From positions 124,001-188,000 of the forward strand of contig JAURVB010000725.1 in the NCBI GenBank assembly GCA_033002965.1: a stretch of 64,000 nucleotides of DNA. The letters are read 5' to 3'. Positions 23,141-36,772 of this stretch are shown one piece after another. Positions within the stretch are counted from its first letter, which is position 1, and every line of letters starts with the position of its first letter. The translations under genes were made by a program, and so were the position numbers. The stretch comes from Piper betle. Taxonomy: Eukaryota; Streptophyta; Magnoliopsida; Piperales; Piperaceae. Under the pieces are notes generated by a model. That model had not been told where the DNA came from, did no database searches, and saw only the letters and a program-made list of their open reading frames with translations.

Positions 23141-26097
23141 AGAGTATTTGGTCATTGAAAATTTCGGAAGCCCCTTATTTGTCTACGTGCACAAACTATA
23201 TTAACAGAAAGTGCCAATGAAATATTTAATAATAATTAATTAATTATCCTTATCTGCATACTAAGGCGCTAAAGTAAAACTATAATTAATTAATAATATA
23301 AATATATTAATACATGTTGGATATTAGTATGTGCTAGGCAATGGCGTGTGTCAAAAATATTCCAGACCCATACATCACTGATCTGTTGATAGTGTGAAAT
23401 CCACTTAAAGCCGAATCTAAAGTGATTCATAATTATTTATACTAATTTTGGTACAATCAATGAGAATAAATAATAGTTGATATGAAATGAGTAAGCCTAA
23501 TTTGATTTCGCATATAATTATAAGCATAGTTTAAAAACTTGAAAATCAAAATCGAGTCGGTGTGTCATGGAGTGGAGTTGACTTGGAATCAAATCCAAAC
23601 CGTCTCATAGCCATTTATATTAAAATTTTAATTATGTAAGTAAATAATTGAATGAAATTAGAATATACTGCTCTTTTAATATTTAAAATTAATAAAAATA
23701 TGATTTAAGTTATTTTAAAATATTAATTTAATTAACATATAAATAAATTAAAATGTTCTTATTTCTAATAATTTTTGTGACTTGACTCGATGAGTCACTT
23801 GCTAATATAAAGTCATCCATGGAATTTGACTGAGCAAATTATGAAATAGAGTTGATCATGGAGTTTTTAGAATAAAAAAGAGTTTTAAAACTATAATTAT
23901 GAGTAAGAAATTTGATGATCCTTATTTATTTTAATTATAACTTTTATTCTTATCTTCTCTTCTTTTTCTTGTTTTTGTTTTGCCAATAAAATTGCCATGA
24001 ATTTCATAACAATCTTTCTGTTTCCCTAGCTAAAATTTTTCCTTCCACACACACAAAGCACCTCAAATAAAAAAATTAGCTAGTGTTTGATTGTCATAAG
24101 CGTAATAATTTTATAACTAATATATATGATCTTGGACTTATTCTATTGTATGTATGATTTGGCATCAGAAGGCAAACGAAGATAATTCTCTCACAACATT
24201 TTTCCAATTTAGGGGGTAAGAAACATTTTTCCTATATATCTATTAGCATCCAATTTATCGATTTGTTTTAATAACTCATTAGCATAGTTTGAATCTTGAG
24301 AAATTAGAATGGAAAAGCATACAAGACAGAGTCAAATAGATATATAGGAGGGTAAGAAATATCAGTGTTAGAACCCACATATATAAAATCATATATACAT
24401 GGCTGTTAATGTGAAGATTCCCATCTACAGTATTCAATAATTTTAAATGCTATAGCATCATGACTTGATATGTATAATAATACACGAATCAATTAAGCAG
24501 ACATGCCCGATCCCAATACATATTACCTCTAGTCATCTTTTAATATATAGCTATGCTATCTTAATATAACAAAAGGACGAAGGTCAATTAAACAAATTGC
24601 ATGGATGTTGCCGCCATCCCCATTCATTAATCTCGTAGAAGATCTCAATGAAATGCTGCAAAACTTGTTATTTAGTGCAATGGTCCCATACAAACATAAA
24701 ACAATGACGTCGCCTGTATAAATAAAATCACCCACGTAGTTGAACAACTCAAGACTTCATAGTTACAAAATTAAAAAAACGCTGTCCACATCCCTTATCG
24801 TCATCAAGTGGTCTTGGGTTAGTTGTTTTCATATTAAATAAAATCCTATTAATTAATTTGTAAATATAATGTAGTCTCATCTATTTCACACACTGATTTA
24901 TTCTGACGAGAAGAATGACCCCGTGTTGGTCTTAAGACTATTATTTCTTTAGGGTCACTGGCGTGCAATGTGTTCAGGGTTGGCAACACATAGGTTGTAA
25001 AAATAATTAATTCTAGTATGTAATATATGGGCCTTATAACAATCACGGCATGGGCCTAGTTGAAGATTAGTCTGTTGAGGACTGGGCCAGATATTGTGAA
25101 TTCCTAACGTTGCTCTTAACCACCAAGGCCCACTTACCTGCAGCCGCCCGCAGCTTTGCGTGGGTTATTTCTGGGGCAATGTAGGTGTAAAACCCAATTA
25201 GGTACGTAGAAAGTAATCATCCCCCAGTTTTAAAATTTAAGTAATAAATAAGTATTATTACTCATATATATCTACTTACTCACGCAATTTGAGTATTCCA
25301 TCTTTTTATTAACATTGACTTTAAGACTTTACACGGCTCATTATTTTCTATTTATGAACTGCTGAATGTTTTTTTTTGAAACTCGAGAGACCAGTTGCTT
25401 TTGTTTTACGAGAGTTTGAGCTTTTTCGGGCCAAGTCGTGCAAAATAAAAGTTCAAATTATAAGCCGAAATAACCAGCTTCCTAAAAATGAAATTGAGAT
25501 CAAACTCATCTGCCTAATTGAGCCAAAGACGGGCCGACATTTGACATATATACCATGACTCAGGCAACCTTCATTGAGCCCATCTAATTTAGGTCCGTTC
25601 GATTATAACAAATCAATTATATCTAAAAAACGCTCCACGGCTTTGCCTGTATATTAAACCATGCGAGATCAAATCTAGCTATCCCCCAGTCGGATCTGGT
25701 CGTCGACGATTGGAATGCTCGACGACTAAAAGAGTTTTTCCAGGTGATAGCTTTTTTGTTTTTTGGGCATCATCTTTATAGAATCAAAGGGCCCAAATTA
25801 AAATAGGTTGAAAAGATAACCCGAGTCGCTCAAATTATCTACTCCTCTAAATATTTTTATAATAGCATACATATAACACACAACAATAGTAAAATTCACA
25901 TTAATTAAAGAGCATGCACAACATTAGTCGCCTTAGTACACAAACATCACTTCATCTGCATGTTCATTTTTTACACAGCCCATCCGACATGGTCTTTACG
26001 ACACAAATATATCTATAATACAAAGGTATTATGTTTATACATAGCTAGTATATAGAACGCTGCCCTTTGGCAGTTCTAGCTAGCTAGTATTATATAT
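23141..26097. other. Intergenic, no gene seen
   Basis: AT-rich DNA with only short, domain-free frames. The last few hundred bases are the 3' flank of the small gene at 26098-26454. Confidence 0.6.
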
Positions 26098-26454
26098 TTA
26101 TATATAGTCAAGAACAATGAATGAACTTGCAGGAAAAGTAACAGAACCACCTTCTTCACCGCAGTCATGCAGCCGCGGGCCTGCGAGAAGCAGGGCGGCA
26201 AAGAGGGGACGACGTCGACTGGGCCATTGTAGTAGCCATGTTGACCATGCAAGGAGGGAATTAGAAGAGGAAGACGTCAAGCCCAGCTCCGACAAGCAAA
26301 GCTGGAGCTCCGACGCCTCGAATCTGCCGGAATCACCGGCCAACCTCACATAGGACGCTGGCGGGGATTCGGCATGCCACGACACTGTCACGGTGGCGCC
26401 GCCAGCCCTGTATTGAAGAATTGCTCTGTACACTAATGGGATGAGCCCCTCCAT
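26098..26454 (-). CDS. Small plant-specific protein of unknown function (MEGLIPLVYRAI-type N-terminus)
   Basis: 118 residues, no intron. The N-terminus MEGLIPLVYRAILQYR is a recognisable signature of short angiosperm proteins with no assigned function. After it come a variable middle with SPPASYVRLAGDSGRF, then a Ser-rich, Leu-rich part. No signal peptide, catalytic motif or clear membrane span. Codon composition is GC-rich compared with its flanks, in favour of a real gene in this AT-rich stretch. The start is supported by the family's conserved first residues. The C-terminal half (after about residue 60) is not conserved as far as I can tell, so a frame error there is possible. Confidence 0.7.
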   Translation of the reverse strand: MEGLIPLVYRAILQYRAGGATVTVSWHAESPPASYVRLAGDSGRFEASELQLCLSELGLTSSSSNSLLAWSTWLLQWPSRRRPLFAALLLAGPRLHDCGEEGGSVTFPASSFIVLDYI

Positions 26455-28513
26455 ATTATTGCACCAGCCCAGATCGAGAAAGAAGCTGCTCCTTACCCAC
26501 TAATTAATGGCAGACCATATATCGTATCTTGTAAAGAAGGTGATGGAATTGGATGGCTTAAAAGGATTGGAAGGAGGTGGTTGGCTCGGCGATTGGCATG
26601 GCTTGTCAGGTGGAACAATGAGGACATCTTACCTGATAAATCATTAATCTTATTAACACATCTTATCTTCGTTTTTATAAATACACGTTGGTTATAATTT
26701 TTTATATTGGTTTTCTAATTTCTACCCACTTCAGGTTAAGTAGTCATAATCATTTGTATTTTATAAAGGGGTATGATATTATTAAATTTATGCTCCTCTA
26801 ATGTTTTCCAGACTTATCGGCGTCCTTACCATTACGTGAAATACGTTTCTAGTTTAATTATAAAAATAGCTTGTACAAACTCTTTTTCCATTGAAGAACG
26901 CTGAAAACATTAACATTTATAATCATTGTTCTAAATATTCTAAACCTTCAAAATTTGGTATATCGTTATTGAAAAGGGGGCATTTGGGGTCGCAACACAT
27001 GGGTGCCATGACATGGTAAGCATGCATTGTTTAAGTTGAAGTGGGAGGCCTATAAATTTGGCATATTATTTCTGTGTATTGTTATATGCTGTGGCTGAAT
27101 ACGCTGAGGATGACTTCTTCGAGGTTGAAAATTTGATTATGACACTCCCAAAAAGATAAGGCCTTTAACATATTTTTTTAAAATTTTTGGTGAACCAGCT
27201 ATCCTTAGCTGATGATTCCTTGTTTCTTAAGATTGTCAATTCTTGATTATTGGGATTTGTTATGTGATGTTAACAATGCTTGCCCCGTGCAATTTCATTC
27301 CCTAGGTATAAAAGTTAATTGTCTTGTAATGTAATAACTAAAAAAAATCTTAAGGGTTATTCTTTCCCTTTGTTTGTAAAGTTGTTTTTTTCTAAAAAAC
27401 TGTAACTCCTGATGAGAAAAACTTAAAGCAGATGCAAAATACTGGAGCTTGAAAAACTTAAAGCATTGCTCTTATACTAGTTTCCTCAGCATCTGAAACA
27501 CTCATAAAATAATTCAGCAAAAACTAATACCCACAACTCATGCACATTCTATCTTCGCACATTTTATAAACAAGAAGAAGCTGGAAACAACTGCCACACA
27601 ATACATCAGAATTTTCTTCTATATAAAAAATACACAGATCATTTGATTTTTTTAAATAAAAAAGTAGAATAAAAATGGTCAGTGATCATGATCACAACCA
27701 ACTAAAAATGAGCAGACATGGAAACAAAAAGAAGGAAAACACTTGCTTCCAACGGTAAAACCACTGGGTAATTATTGCGGATCCAATGCAGAGAAACATG
27801 ATAATATCCTCAAAATAAGAAAATTGAAAACTCCAGAACATCATTAAACAAATTAATACAAGAAAGACAGATTAAAACAATCCCAATATAACTCTAATTT
27901 GTCCTAAAACAGTAATTCACAAGTATAACATCAAATTTCCACATTCTTCAACCGCACCCACCATGCCATGGGTAATCTTTTCCTAGTATTGATGATGAAT
28001 AAATTTAAAAAAATCCGAAACTTTTTGATCCTGCGCTTGATGGGATGATAAAGGAGATGGCCTGCCTTCGACCAGGGGCTAGAAGGGTTTAAGCATATGT
28101 TTAAACTCTAAAACTCACCATCTGCAATTAATTAGAATAAACTCTTGAAGCTGAAGCCCCTTCTCATAGCCTGAACAGCTTGGTCATTCCCTGATTTGCC
28201 TTTTACAAAAATTTGGCCAGAACAACAACAAAAGCCACGAAAGGGGAAAAAATAAGGTCTCCACTAGCTGTGTATACCATAAACTCTTGGACAATTCTAT
28301 GCTAAGAGCAAACTAATACTGATAGTCGGTATGCACATGAATGCCAAGGGAACCACAATTTGTTGCATATTGTCAGGAAAAGAAAACTAAAACACATGTT
28401 ATATTAGATGTTGTAAAAAATAAAGATCTGAATGTTACAACATGTTGAAAGAACATGAAACACTAGATATATATCATTACGTAATGCCAGAATACATATT
28501 AATAGATGCTGTC
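26455..28513. other. Intergenic, no gene seen
   Basis: Promoter-side DNA of the small gene on the left and 3' flank of the DPH4-like gene on the right. No open frame above noise. Confidence 0.55.
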
Positions 28514-29029
28514 TTACAGTCCTGACTTGGAAGTTAGCAATATTTTCAAAGAACATGAACCACAAGGTATCATTATAGAGACAGGTTCAATCCCTGCAAC
28601 TAACCATGAGACTTTGCCCTTTCTCATCGACAAATTAAATCCCAATTCACCCATATCATGGGAATTAATTGAAAAATAATCACCACATCTACACTGAAGG
28701 AATAACTCAAAAGATTCTCCATCTTCTTCCACCATCATATCCTCCAACCCCACCTCATCCGCCATTCCCAAATCTTGTCTTAACATGTTCAACTCCCTAT
28801 CATAAGCTGCTCGAGATTCAGAATTGCTCAGTACATCCCATGCCTTCTGAACCTTCAAAAACCTTTCCTGCACTTCTTGCTGCTCCCCATCAACTGTAAA
28901 CATTTGACCCTGCACCTTATCTGGATGACAATGCAGAACAGAAGCCCTGTAGCTCACTCTAATTTCATCAACATCAGCATCTTCTTTCACAGAGAGAATT
29001 TCATAATGTGTTTTTTGAATAGCAAGCAT
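28514..29029 (-). CDS. DPH4: DPH4-like J-domain protein with CSL zinc finger (diphthamide synthesis)
   Basis: 171-residue homologue of DPH4/DNAJC24, the J-protein partner that supports the iron-sulfur DPH1-DPH2 step of diphthamide formation on elongation factor 2. The J domain is at about 8-79 with the Hsp70-stimulating HPD at 35-37 and YDRELN at its end. The CSL (DPH-type) zinc finger at about 104-165 shows CRC at 113-115 and CGSC at 156-159, followed by the family tripeptide SL plus Lys-Ile. The start at 29029 is chosen because a good splice acceptor (tgccacag) lies just upstream at 29039-29046; the frame remains open to 29128 but that part is intronic and not family-like. The coding region is therefore one exon behind a 5'-leader intron. 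Intact. Confidence 0.9.
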   Translation of the reverse strand: MLAIQKTHYEILSVKEDADVDEIRVSYRASVLHCHPDKVQGQMFTVDGEQQEVQERFLKVQKAWDVLSNSESRAAYDRELNMLRQDLGMADEVGLEDMMVEEDGESFELFLQCRCGDYFSINSHDMGELGFNLSMRKGKVSWLVAGIEPVSIMIPCGSCSLKILLTSKSGL

Positions 29030-29885
29030 GATTCGCACCTGTGGCAGCAATCTATCAGTAGCCATCAACTGCCCAATATACATACTGGTAATAGACAACA
29101 ACCACTTGTAGTCAAATGAGATGATCAACCATACATCGGCACCTTATAGATTTTTTATTTTTATTTTTATTTACTTAAAAAAACCCCTCAAATTTCCCAG
29201 TTTAGCTTCAAAGAGATTGTACTGGCCACAATGCTAGAAAATTTCTTGACAAAATTACAAAAGCAAGACACAATCCTCGACAATGAAAAATAGAAGCCCA
29301 AAACAGAACCACCCACAATGGAGAATAGGAGCCCAGTAGCTTACACTAATTGCATCTCACTTTACAATAAAAAATTTCATTAACAAGTTTTTGAAAAGCT
29401 GCGTTCCTCTTTGCAATATTAAGAGTATATGATTCTGACCAATAATAACACCATGCTTTCAGGAACCGATCTACCGCCTCGATTTGGTCGTGGAAAGGGA
29501 GATAGGTTTAAGGAGGTTGGGCGGTGCTTAACGTTATTTTGCACATTAACGTCCCCAAACCTGCTGTATGTTGTTCAATTTTAATCTAATAAGTAATAAT
29601 GGTAGTAAATCCCCAAAAACCATTTACTTCCCAGGAATGCGTATTGATCACCAAAGTTGCACAAGATGCAAACGTAGAACCAAGAGTGGCACAATCAAAC
29701 CCACAAACAAACCCAAATCCATGCCCTGTTTCGCAACAAATTCCACACGAATTCCATCAGAAGAACAACAAAGCAAACAAATTTGAAGCGAGGGGTTGGT
29801 TCATTCACCTAATTCAAGAACAGCCGTCTGTTTTGCACACGCGACGACGGGGCGGCGGGGAGTGAGGGGCAGACCGCCGGCGGCG
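29030..29885 (-). other. Probable 5'-leader exon and intron of the DPH4-like gene
   Basis: An acceptor at 29039 and a possible donor (TTAG|gtgaat) near 29811 would define a 0.77 kb leader intron. The non-coding first exon would lie in the short GC-rich patch at about 29812-29885. Inferred from splice consensus only. Confidence 0.4.
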
Positions 29886-30773
29886 AGCCGAGAAAGTTTC
29901 TCTTTTTTCCTTTTTTCCTTTTTTTTTTAAAGCAGCGAGAAGATAAGGAAATTTACGAAAAAAAGAGATTGTGTTAAATTATTTACGGATCAAGGGAAAT
30001 ATAATCAATATTTACGATTTAAGAAGGAATTAATTTTTCGAAAGCCCAAAAATACCCCCACCCATCCCATTCGCATCTCTCCGGCTCTTTGAGGCCTTGT
30101 CTGGCTGGAAATGGCCACTTCTTGTTGGCCATGCCTTATTATTATTATCTATGCCTTAGGACTTGGAAGCATAGCGTTTTATGGTTCACCGGTTATTATT
30201 GAAGTACTAATTATTGTACCAAATTTATATTATGTGCTGAGTTCACTTAGTTTAACTAAAAGATCTTAAATTATACATAAAATATTTTATGATATTAAAC
30301 ATATATTTTGTCATCAATATTTTGTGTTATACTGATTAAAATAATTTCATAACTTCCAAAAAAAAGATTTTGTGAATTTCTAAATTAAAAAATCAGGTAC
30401 CAGATTTGAAGATTATTATAAAGGAATAATTCATACTTGGAAGAAGTTATGCGATATATACGATACAATTGAATAATATGATACGATATTTAAAACTATA
30501 ACTTGATAACTAATATATGTTATTATGGTAAACGGCTTAGACAAAGATTAAACACTCTAAAATATCATATATTTTTGTTTTATTTTATTTTATTTTGTTA
30601 ACCAAACTCTAAACACACCCTTTAAATTATTCATTCAAAAATAATTAAATGCATAGTTAGAGCAAATAATTTTACACGTATATTGTTTCCTTACATCTTG
30701 GTATTAAAAATAAATAAATTATTTATTTCACCATCTCGAGAACAAAAAATTGACATAAATCTAAGCTCTTCGC
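29886..30773. other. Intergenic
   Basis: Promoter-side of the DPH4-like gene, then AT-rich DNA running to the 3' end of the first lyase gene. Nothing else recognised. Confidence 0.5.
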
Positions 30774-33700
30774 CTAAATTGTGTCATGGCAGGACAAAAT
30801 GGGGGCCTCCAAGCGAAGATAGTCATACATAATACCTTGATATGGCCTTGAACTTGTTTGTTGGGTAAGGAAAAGTGTATTTTCCCCGATCACTAGAAGT
30901 GGGGCCCTCACATTGACAGAGATCAACCAGTACAACCCATGTATCCCGTGCCTAGCTATTGCATTGTCTCCTCCAATTACGTCAGTAGAAAAATATGGGG
31001 ATTTATTATTCAAGTTATTGACATTCACCTGTACAAAATATACGTCCCAAACTTATAAGGTTGCACTAATTTGAAGAAAAGAAAAAAACATGTTTCCAAT
31101 TTGCAATGCATGAAAGAAAAATGCGGGTTAGATTATAAAAATAAGTCACAATACCTGCAACTTTGCACGATGAGCAGAAGCAAGTGCTACTCTTAATACA
31201 TACGTGCCTCGTGTGTTAACACATGTTAGATTGAATTTTATCTGCCACGTAGCTGGCGTGTATGTATTATTGCCAAGTTTTCTGTAATAAGCAACAAATT
31301 AGTTACTTAATGATTAATTAATAATTGTTGGAATAGGCATGAAATATATAATGTTCTTCTTGTAAAAAATAATCACCTGTTTAAATGTGCAAAAAACCAA
31401 TCTTTGTGGTAGTCACTACTTCCAACTCTGTAGACAAGATCATTTTCTGGAAATAAATCTGTATATCTATCCCACAAGCCGTATTGTCGAAACCTTGGCA
31501 ATAAGAAGAAATGGGAGTCAGTAGTACTGATAATTATAACATTTAAAGATTCACTGGTTACCACCATCACTATTACAGTTAGAATATTGTAGATATTGAT
31601 AATATAATCTTTTGCTTAAAAAACATACTTATCATTGTTAAGATAAAGCTTGTTAATATATTTGGGATCCGGATCTGGTATGTAAAACTCCTGTGCCGAG
31701 CGATCGGGTATTCCGATTTCCCATAGTGTCGGTCCACTTCTTGGAGGTTCATATACAATATTTCCAAGGTCAATTTTACCCCTGAAAATGGATCAACAAA
31801 GCAGCTCTCAACTAACTTTTAAAAAGACAGTCTTCCCATGATTTATCTAATTAATAGTAAAAAGGCATATGTTTAGTTTTAAAATTCTTTTTGACTCTAA
31901 AAATTCTTCGACTCGACTCGACTCCGTAGCTTAGTAAGTCAAACTTTATAATTGAATTCACATTAACTGATTTTATAATTGATTCTCCAAATTAATAAAA
32001 CATATTAATTTTCTTTTAAATCAAGTAAATCAAAAGTTTCAAGTAATGTAATTTATATATTCATCAATTTTAAGTGTCAAAAGAGTAATATATACTAATT
32101 TTATATAATTTATTATTTATATAATTAAAATTTTAATATAATAAGTTGGCTTAGAATCAATTCCAAGTGGACTTTACTATCTGACACGCCAAATGAAGGT
32201 TAAATTTTGAGTTTTTAAACTATGTGCATGTGTTACCTTCTACGACAGCAATTGCCTCTTGGTATTTGTAATCTCCTATAAAATTTGGAACCCATGCATA
32301 GAGATTATATGCTCCAGCCCTTATGTTTGCAATCGAGAAATCACCATCACTATTTGTTTGCACCCAAAATTGGTATCCCTGAAATGTATGGTTTTATTTT
32401 AGTAAACAATAGAAAGATAGAAAACAAAAGGAGCCTAAGCTTGAGTAAAATGTGTGAAAAAAATAATTAATTACCTTTGGTTGTTTTTGCCATGAGCCAT
32501 AATCGCCAGGTGCTGCCAAACCAATGTAAGCAAATTTTGCTGGTAAAAGATTCGTTTCTATGTACCTAAAGAATCACATATCATATGTGATTAACTGTTT
32601 TATCATCATCATATATAGTGTATATATGGAGGGAATTTTGGTGGAAATTCAAACTAAAGCAGTTAAAAATCTTGTATGTCTCTCAATTTACCTATCTCTT
32701 ACAAGTAGGCGACCAGTGACTAATCCTCTCTGACTCGACTTAGGGAAGTCCTCTGTAGTTGTAAAATTATAAGGCCAGCTTTGGACTTCAGTTGTCATCT
32801 ACATCACAATAAAATACATTAACTTCATTCATTATAGTGAAACTACAAAATATGTTCTTAATAATTGATAAATGAGATAGAGACGCAATTCTACAATTTT
32901 TTTCTGTTACCGTTATTAAATAATTAGTACCAACTATAGCACACATTCAGACAATGTAGATGGCAAGAGTAGAATGTGAAGTTTGGTCTCGCTTAACAAA
33001 GGACTTTTTTTTAATGCTAGCTTAAAGCATTTTCCTGAGATCATATTGTCGAGGGTACTACTATCACACAATGACCACGAACTTGTTGAATGTATAACCT
33101 GTGCTTTTGCGTCTTCCCAAAGAAGCTTTCGAACGTCTTCATTATCAGCAGAATTGAGATAGAAGAATATTGGACCATAAACCATTTTCCAGAGCTCATT
33201 TTCTTGTATTTTCAAGTCTAGCGCTTTCCCAGCATAGTGGTTACTTGTAAATACCTATATATATATACAAAAACAACGCTATTTGACATCAACAAAAACT
33301 TACAGTTCTCCCACAGAAAATAATATAAAAAAAAAACTTACAGAGAGAATGACTGGAGATGTATGAGATGTGAGATCCTGCTTTGATGGCCCGCCGGATC
33401 GAAATTCTTGACTAGGTGAGATATGCCAAAATCCTATCTTTTCTTTGGGGCTTATCCAGCCATGTAATTTGCTATCTTTATTGTCCATCGTGTATTGGTA
33501 TTTGTCATCCACCTGTTCTCAAAATTTACGGCAAGTAATATTATGACAAGTAGTATTTAGACCACATAGATATATTTAATCACATATTAACTTGGTTCAA
33601 TGTATTATTTGTTTTGTGTTAATTAATTTACCTCTCCCTTGAAGTTGTTGTCTGTGGGATTGACAAGTAGAACCGCTTCTGGGTAAGCCAAAACTTGGCC

Positions 33701-36348
33701 TCGTGGACTAGTTCGATCTTCTGGCATTGGCATTATTCTTTGCCTTGTATCTGTCAAGGCCATGTACTGGAACCTAAAACATTACCAGACATTGGTGGCA
33801 TAGTTATTCACGAGTCTGTATGTAAATGGTTTTTTAAATTATAAAAGCGGACATGAATCTCAGCTGTACATTTTAAAATACGCAATGGAATATATGTTCT
33901 CGTTCCTTACTTTACGCAGTACATCAAATTTCCCCACCCTGGATTTTATAGGCATCATTAATAGACTATGTTCTATCCATGCATGTATATATGCCCAACG
34001 AGTGAAGTAAATAAAACACTATAAATTACCAGCAAATTTGATGCATGATGAGTTATATACATGTATTTATATAACAAAAGAACAAATTATATGCACATGT
34101 TTGGACCACATACATATCTTTCCGAAGCTTCATTGCGATTCTTGTGTTAACAAGCTTAAAAGCAGGCCAGCCTTCCTTGTGTTCATAGATGGCATAGGAG
34201 TAAAAACCAGATTTACCTCGAAGAATTACATATCTGCATGCATGCAAGAGATATATAGTAAATTAGTAATTAATATGCAACAAATTACATGTCTTTAAAT
34301 ATATTGAAAAGAAAATAATGCATTGACGTTATATATTGTTGTACCTTATATCAATTTTTAGAGGAATGTGTGTCATTTGAAGTGTTGAAGTCCATGTCTT
34401 ATTGAAAGAGACCTCCACTTGATTTTCATTTTCCATTATCACATTAAATTGGGTATTTTCCACTCTATACATAAGAGTAGAAAATAGAATAAGCATTTAA
34501 ACATTTAATTATAAATTTGTAATTTCGAGATCCCACCACGTAATTACTATAGGCGCCAAACAAAACATTAGACGGAAGATATAACTAAATATCTAGCTTG
34601 CTTTAAATCTAGTCAAAAACTTACCTTTCAAAATTTTTTTGGCAGTTCCATTGGCATTCCAAACCACATCATAATACCTGAAAATAGAATTTATTTTAAA
34701 TAATAATAATTATATGCATATGAGCTATAGCTCTACAAGCTACATTAATTTTTTCTATTGATAACAATTTAGTGGGCCCCACTACCTAAAATCTATATAG
34801 ATGAATATAAAAATAAATAATTATGATACTTACAAATTTTCAAATTAATCTAATACTTTTAACCATTTCATCTTAATTATCAAAGTAATTATAATAAAAA
34901 TTAATTTTTAAAATATATTTTGAACTAGTACTTTTTTAAAAAAATATAAAAAATATGTCACATTGATGTCTAAAAAAGAACCACCTGTTTAGATAGTCCA
35001 TATATGTACATTTAAACCTCAATTTGTGAAACCATTAGAAAAGGTCCAAGTAAGAACTAAGAATTAATTTAAATAAATTATGAGACTAGAAGTCGTTTAT
35101 CTTGTAAGGACCTTTTTTCAAATCACATCTGAGCTGTTTTGAAAACCATGATTTTAGTTTTTATCATTATTTAAATGGTTTATTCAAACTAAACTTTATA
35201 GTGTGTGTGTATATATATATATATATAAACACATTATAAGCATACCCTCTGTCGAATTCTTTGTTGCTTAATTCCAAAAGATTCTCAATGCCTTTGTACC
35301 GGACTCCAGTAACACTACCATCCTGCTTTGAAAGGGTTAACTCCAAGATGCCATTATCAATCGCCACCTGCATGCAACTCCGTACATTCCTGATAAATAT
35401 TTTCATCCTAGACTATTAAATATAAGGAATAAAAGATGATATTTAGGATGATTAAGGTGTTAAATTATTTAATAATTATTAAACTGACTATGTATAATTA
35501 AATATGTTTGTATTATAGATGGACCCAATTATGATGGTAATTTGGGGCTTAAAAGCGGTTAGGATAAGTTTTGGGTTATTATCCTCTCTTTTTCCTTCAT
35601 AAAATTAACTATTTCTATATCATCTTTGATACACAGTTAAGAACAAAGAGAAGGAAGAAAACAAAAAAGACAATTGAACTATTCTTTCTTAAAAACAAAA
35701 TTAAAAGCACGGATCGATTGATATGCTTTCCCATTTCTTAACGTTCTTCACATAATTTTATTGACAGATTTTATTGTCAACTTCTTGTATAGTTTAAAAG
35801 GAAATTGAATTAGAGAATTACAATTTTTGAATTTCTACATAAGGTTCATTATTATTAATAAAAAACAATTTAAATTGCTATAGCTTATGTCTTCATCTAA
35901 CTAGAATTTATCTATAAAATTTAAGTAATCTATAAGATATCATGTAATCATAGTTTATCTCACTATTCAATAAATATTTATTTATAGAATCTTAGTCTAT
36001 CTCTAATATACACTTCTTGCCTAATGATATTAAATTGTAAAAATTTATCTATTCATGAAATTAATCGGCGTGCTTGGGTACATTCCTAATTACTAGGCCA
36101 TTAAAATTATATTTTAACGATTAAAAATTAATTTGCATAAGTGCTAAGTACTACACATGAATAGGAAGAATTTAATGGAGAAGTAGCAGAGAGTAGCTGA
36201 TTACATATTTATTTTTTATCCGCAACCTCACAGCTCCACCTGTACTTCCTTGAGAGCCCGTGACCAATGGGAAAGCTTCGAGGAAAATGAAAGTCATGAG
36301 AAATTTTATGCTCGTCAAAAGTGTCATGGTTGATCTCCTCTCAACCAT
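30774..36348 (-). CDS. Rhamnogalacturonate lyase (polysaccharide lyase family 4), 15 exons, one-base frame break at exon 12
   Basis: Secreted enzyme expected to cleave the rhamnogalacturonan I backbone of pectin by beta-elimination in the cell wall. Coding exons (minus): 36348-36205, 35367-35246, 34677-34625, 34462-34345, 34233-34114, 33773-33632, 33512-33342, 33254-33099, 32798-32692, 32565-32475, 32378-32237, 31781-31629, 31493-31377, 31281-31155, 31028-30774. All fit GT-AG. Signal peptide in exon 1 (MTLLTSIKFLMTFIFLEA); lyase N-domain VAIDNGILEL, RGYYDVVWN, GFYSYAIYEH; FnIII-like part GYQFWVQTNSDGDFSI; C-terminal domain FRQYGLWDRY, NAIARHGIHGLYWL. Exon lengths sum to 2018, one short of a multiple of three; repaired length would be 672 residues, normal for the family. 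The missing base is at the exon 12 start, where this copy has GGGT after the acceptor and the tandem copy has GGGGT. Start chosen at the first Met after a leader-intron acceptor. Confidence 0.85.
34770..34990 (+). repeat. AT-rich MITE-like repeat, copy 1 (intron 2 of the lyase gene)
   Basis: Shares an ordered series of blocks with copies at 36490-36720 and, inverted, 48245-48480: CCCACTAC-type left edge, 'atatagat.aata', 'cttaattatcaaagtaatta', 'aattaatttttaaaatat', 'aactagtac'. No coding capacity. Confidence 0.6.
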
Positions 36349-36489
36349 CTTCACGGGTACTTTACGGGACTGCAAGTGGACACAAGAACAATCATTAATA
36401 TTGCAATACATAAAAGAGCTCTATATATATATATATATAAAAGTTATAGCTTATATAATTTATATGAGGTACATTTTTTATTTTGAACA

Positions 36490-36720
36490 AGTTAGTGTGT
36501 CACACTATTAAAAAATTATATAGATAAATAGAAAAATAAATAATAAGAATAATTATAAAATTTTAATATAATCTAATGTTTTTAATTCTTTTATCTTAAT
36601 TATTAAAATAATTATAATAAAAATTAATTTAAAATATCTATTAACTTGTACATCTTTTAAAAAATTAAAAATAAGTAATAATAATATTAAAAAAAGATAA
36701 AATTTTATCAATGTACTATT
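36490..36720 (+). repeat. AT-rich MITE-like repeat, copy 2 (leader region of the lyase gene)
   Basis: Same block order as the copy at 34770-34990 ('atatagataaata', 'cttaattattaaaataatta', 'attaatttaaaatat', 'attaacttgtacatc'), ending just before a (TA)n tract at 36734-36767. Confidence 0.6.
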
Positions 36721-36726
36721 TATGCA

Positions 36727-36733
<7 letters not shown>

Positions 36734-36772
<39 letters not shown>

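Noticed and set aside
29030..29128. N-terminal extension of the DPH4-like protein to an upstream Met
   Set aside because: A good splice acceptor lies between it and the family start, and the extra residues are not family-like.
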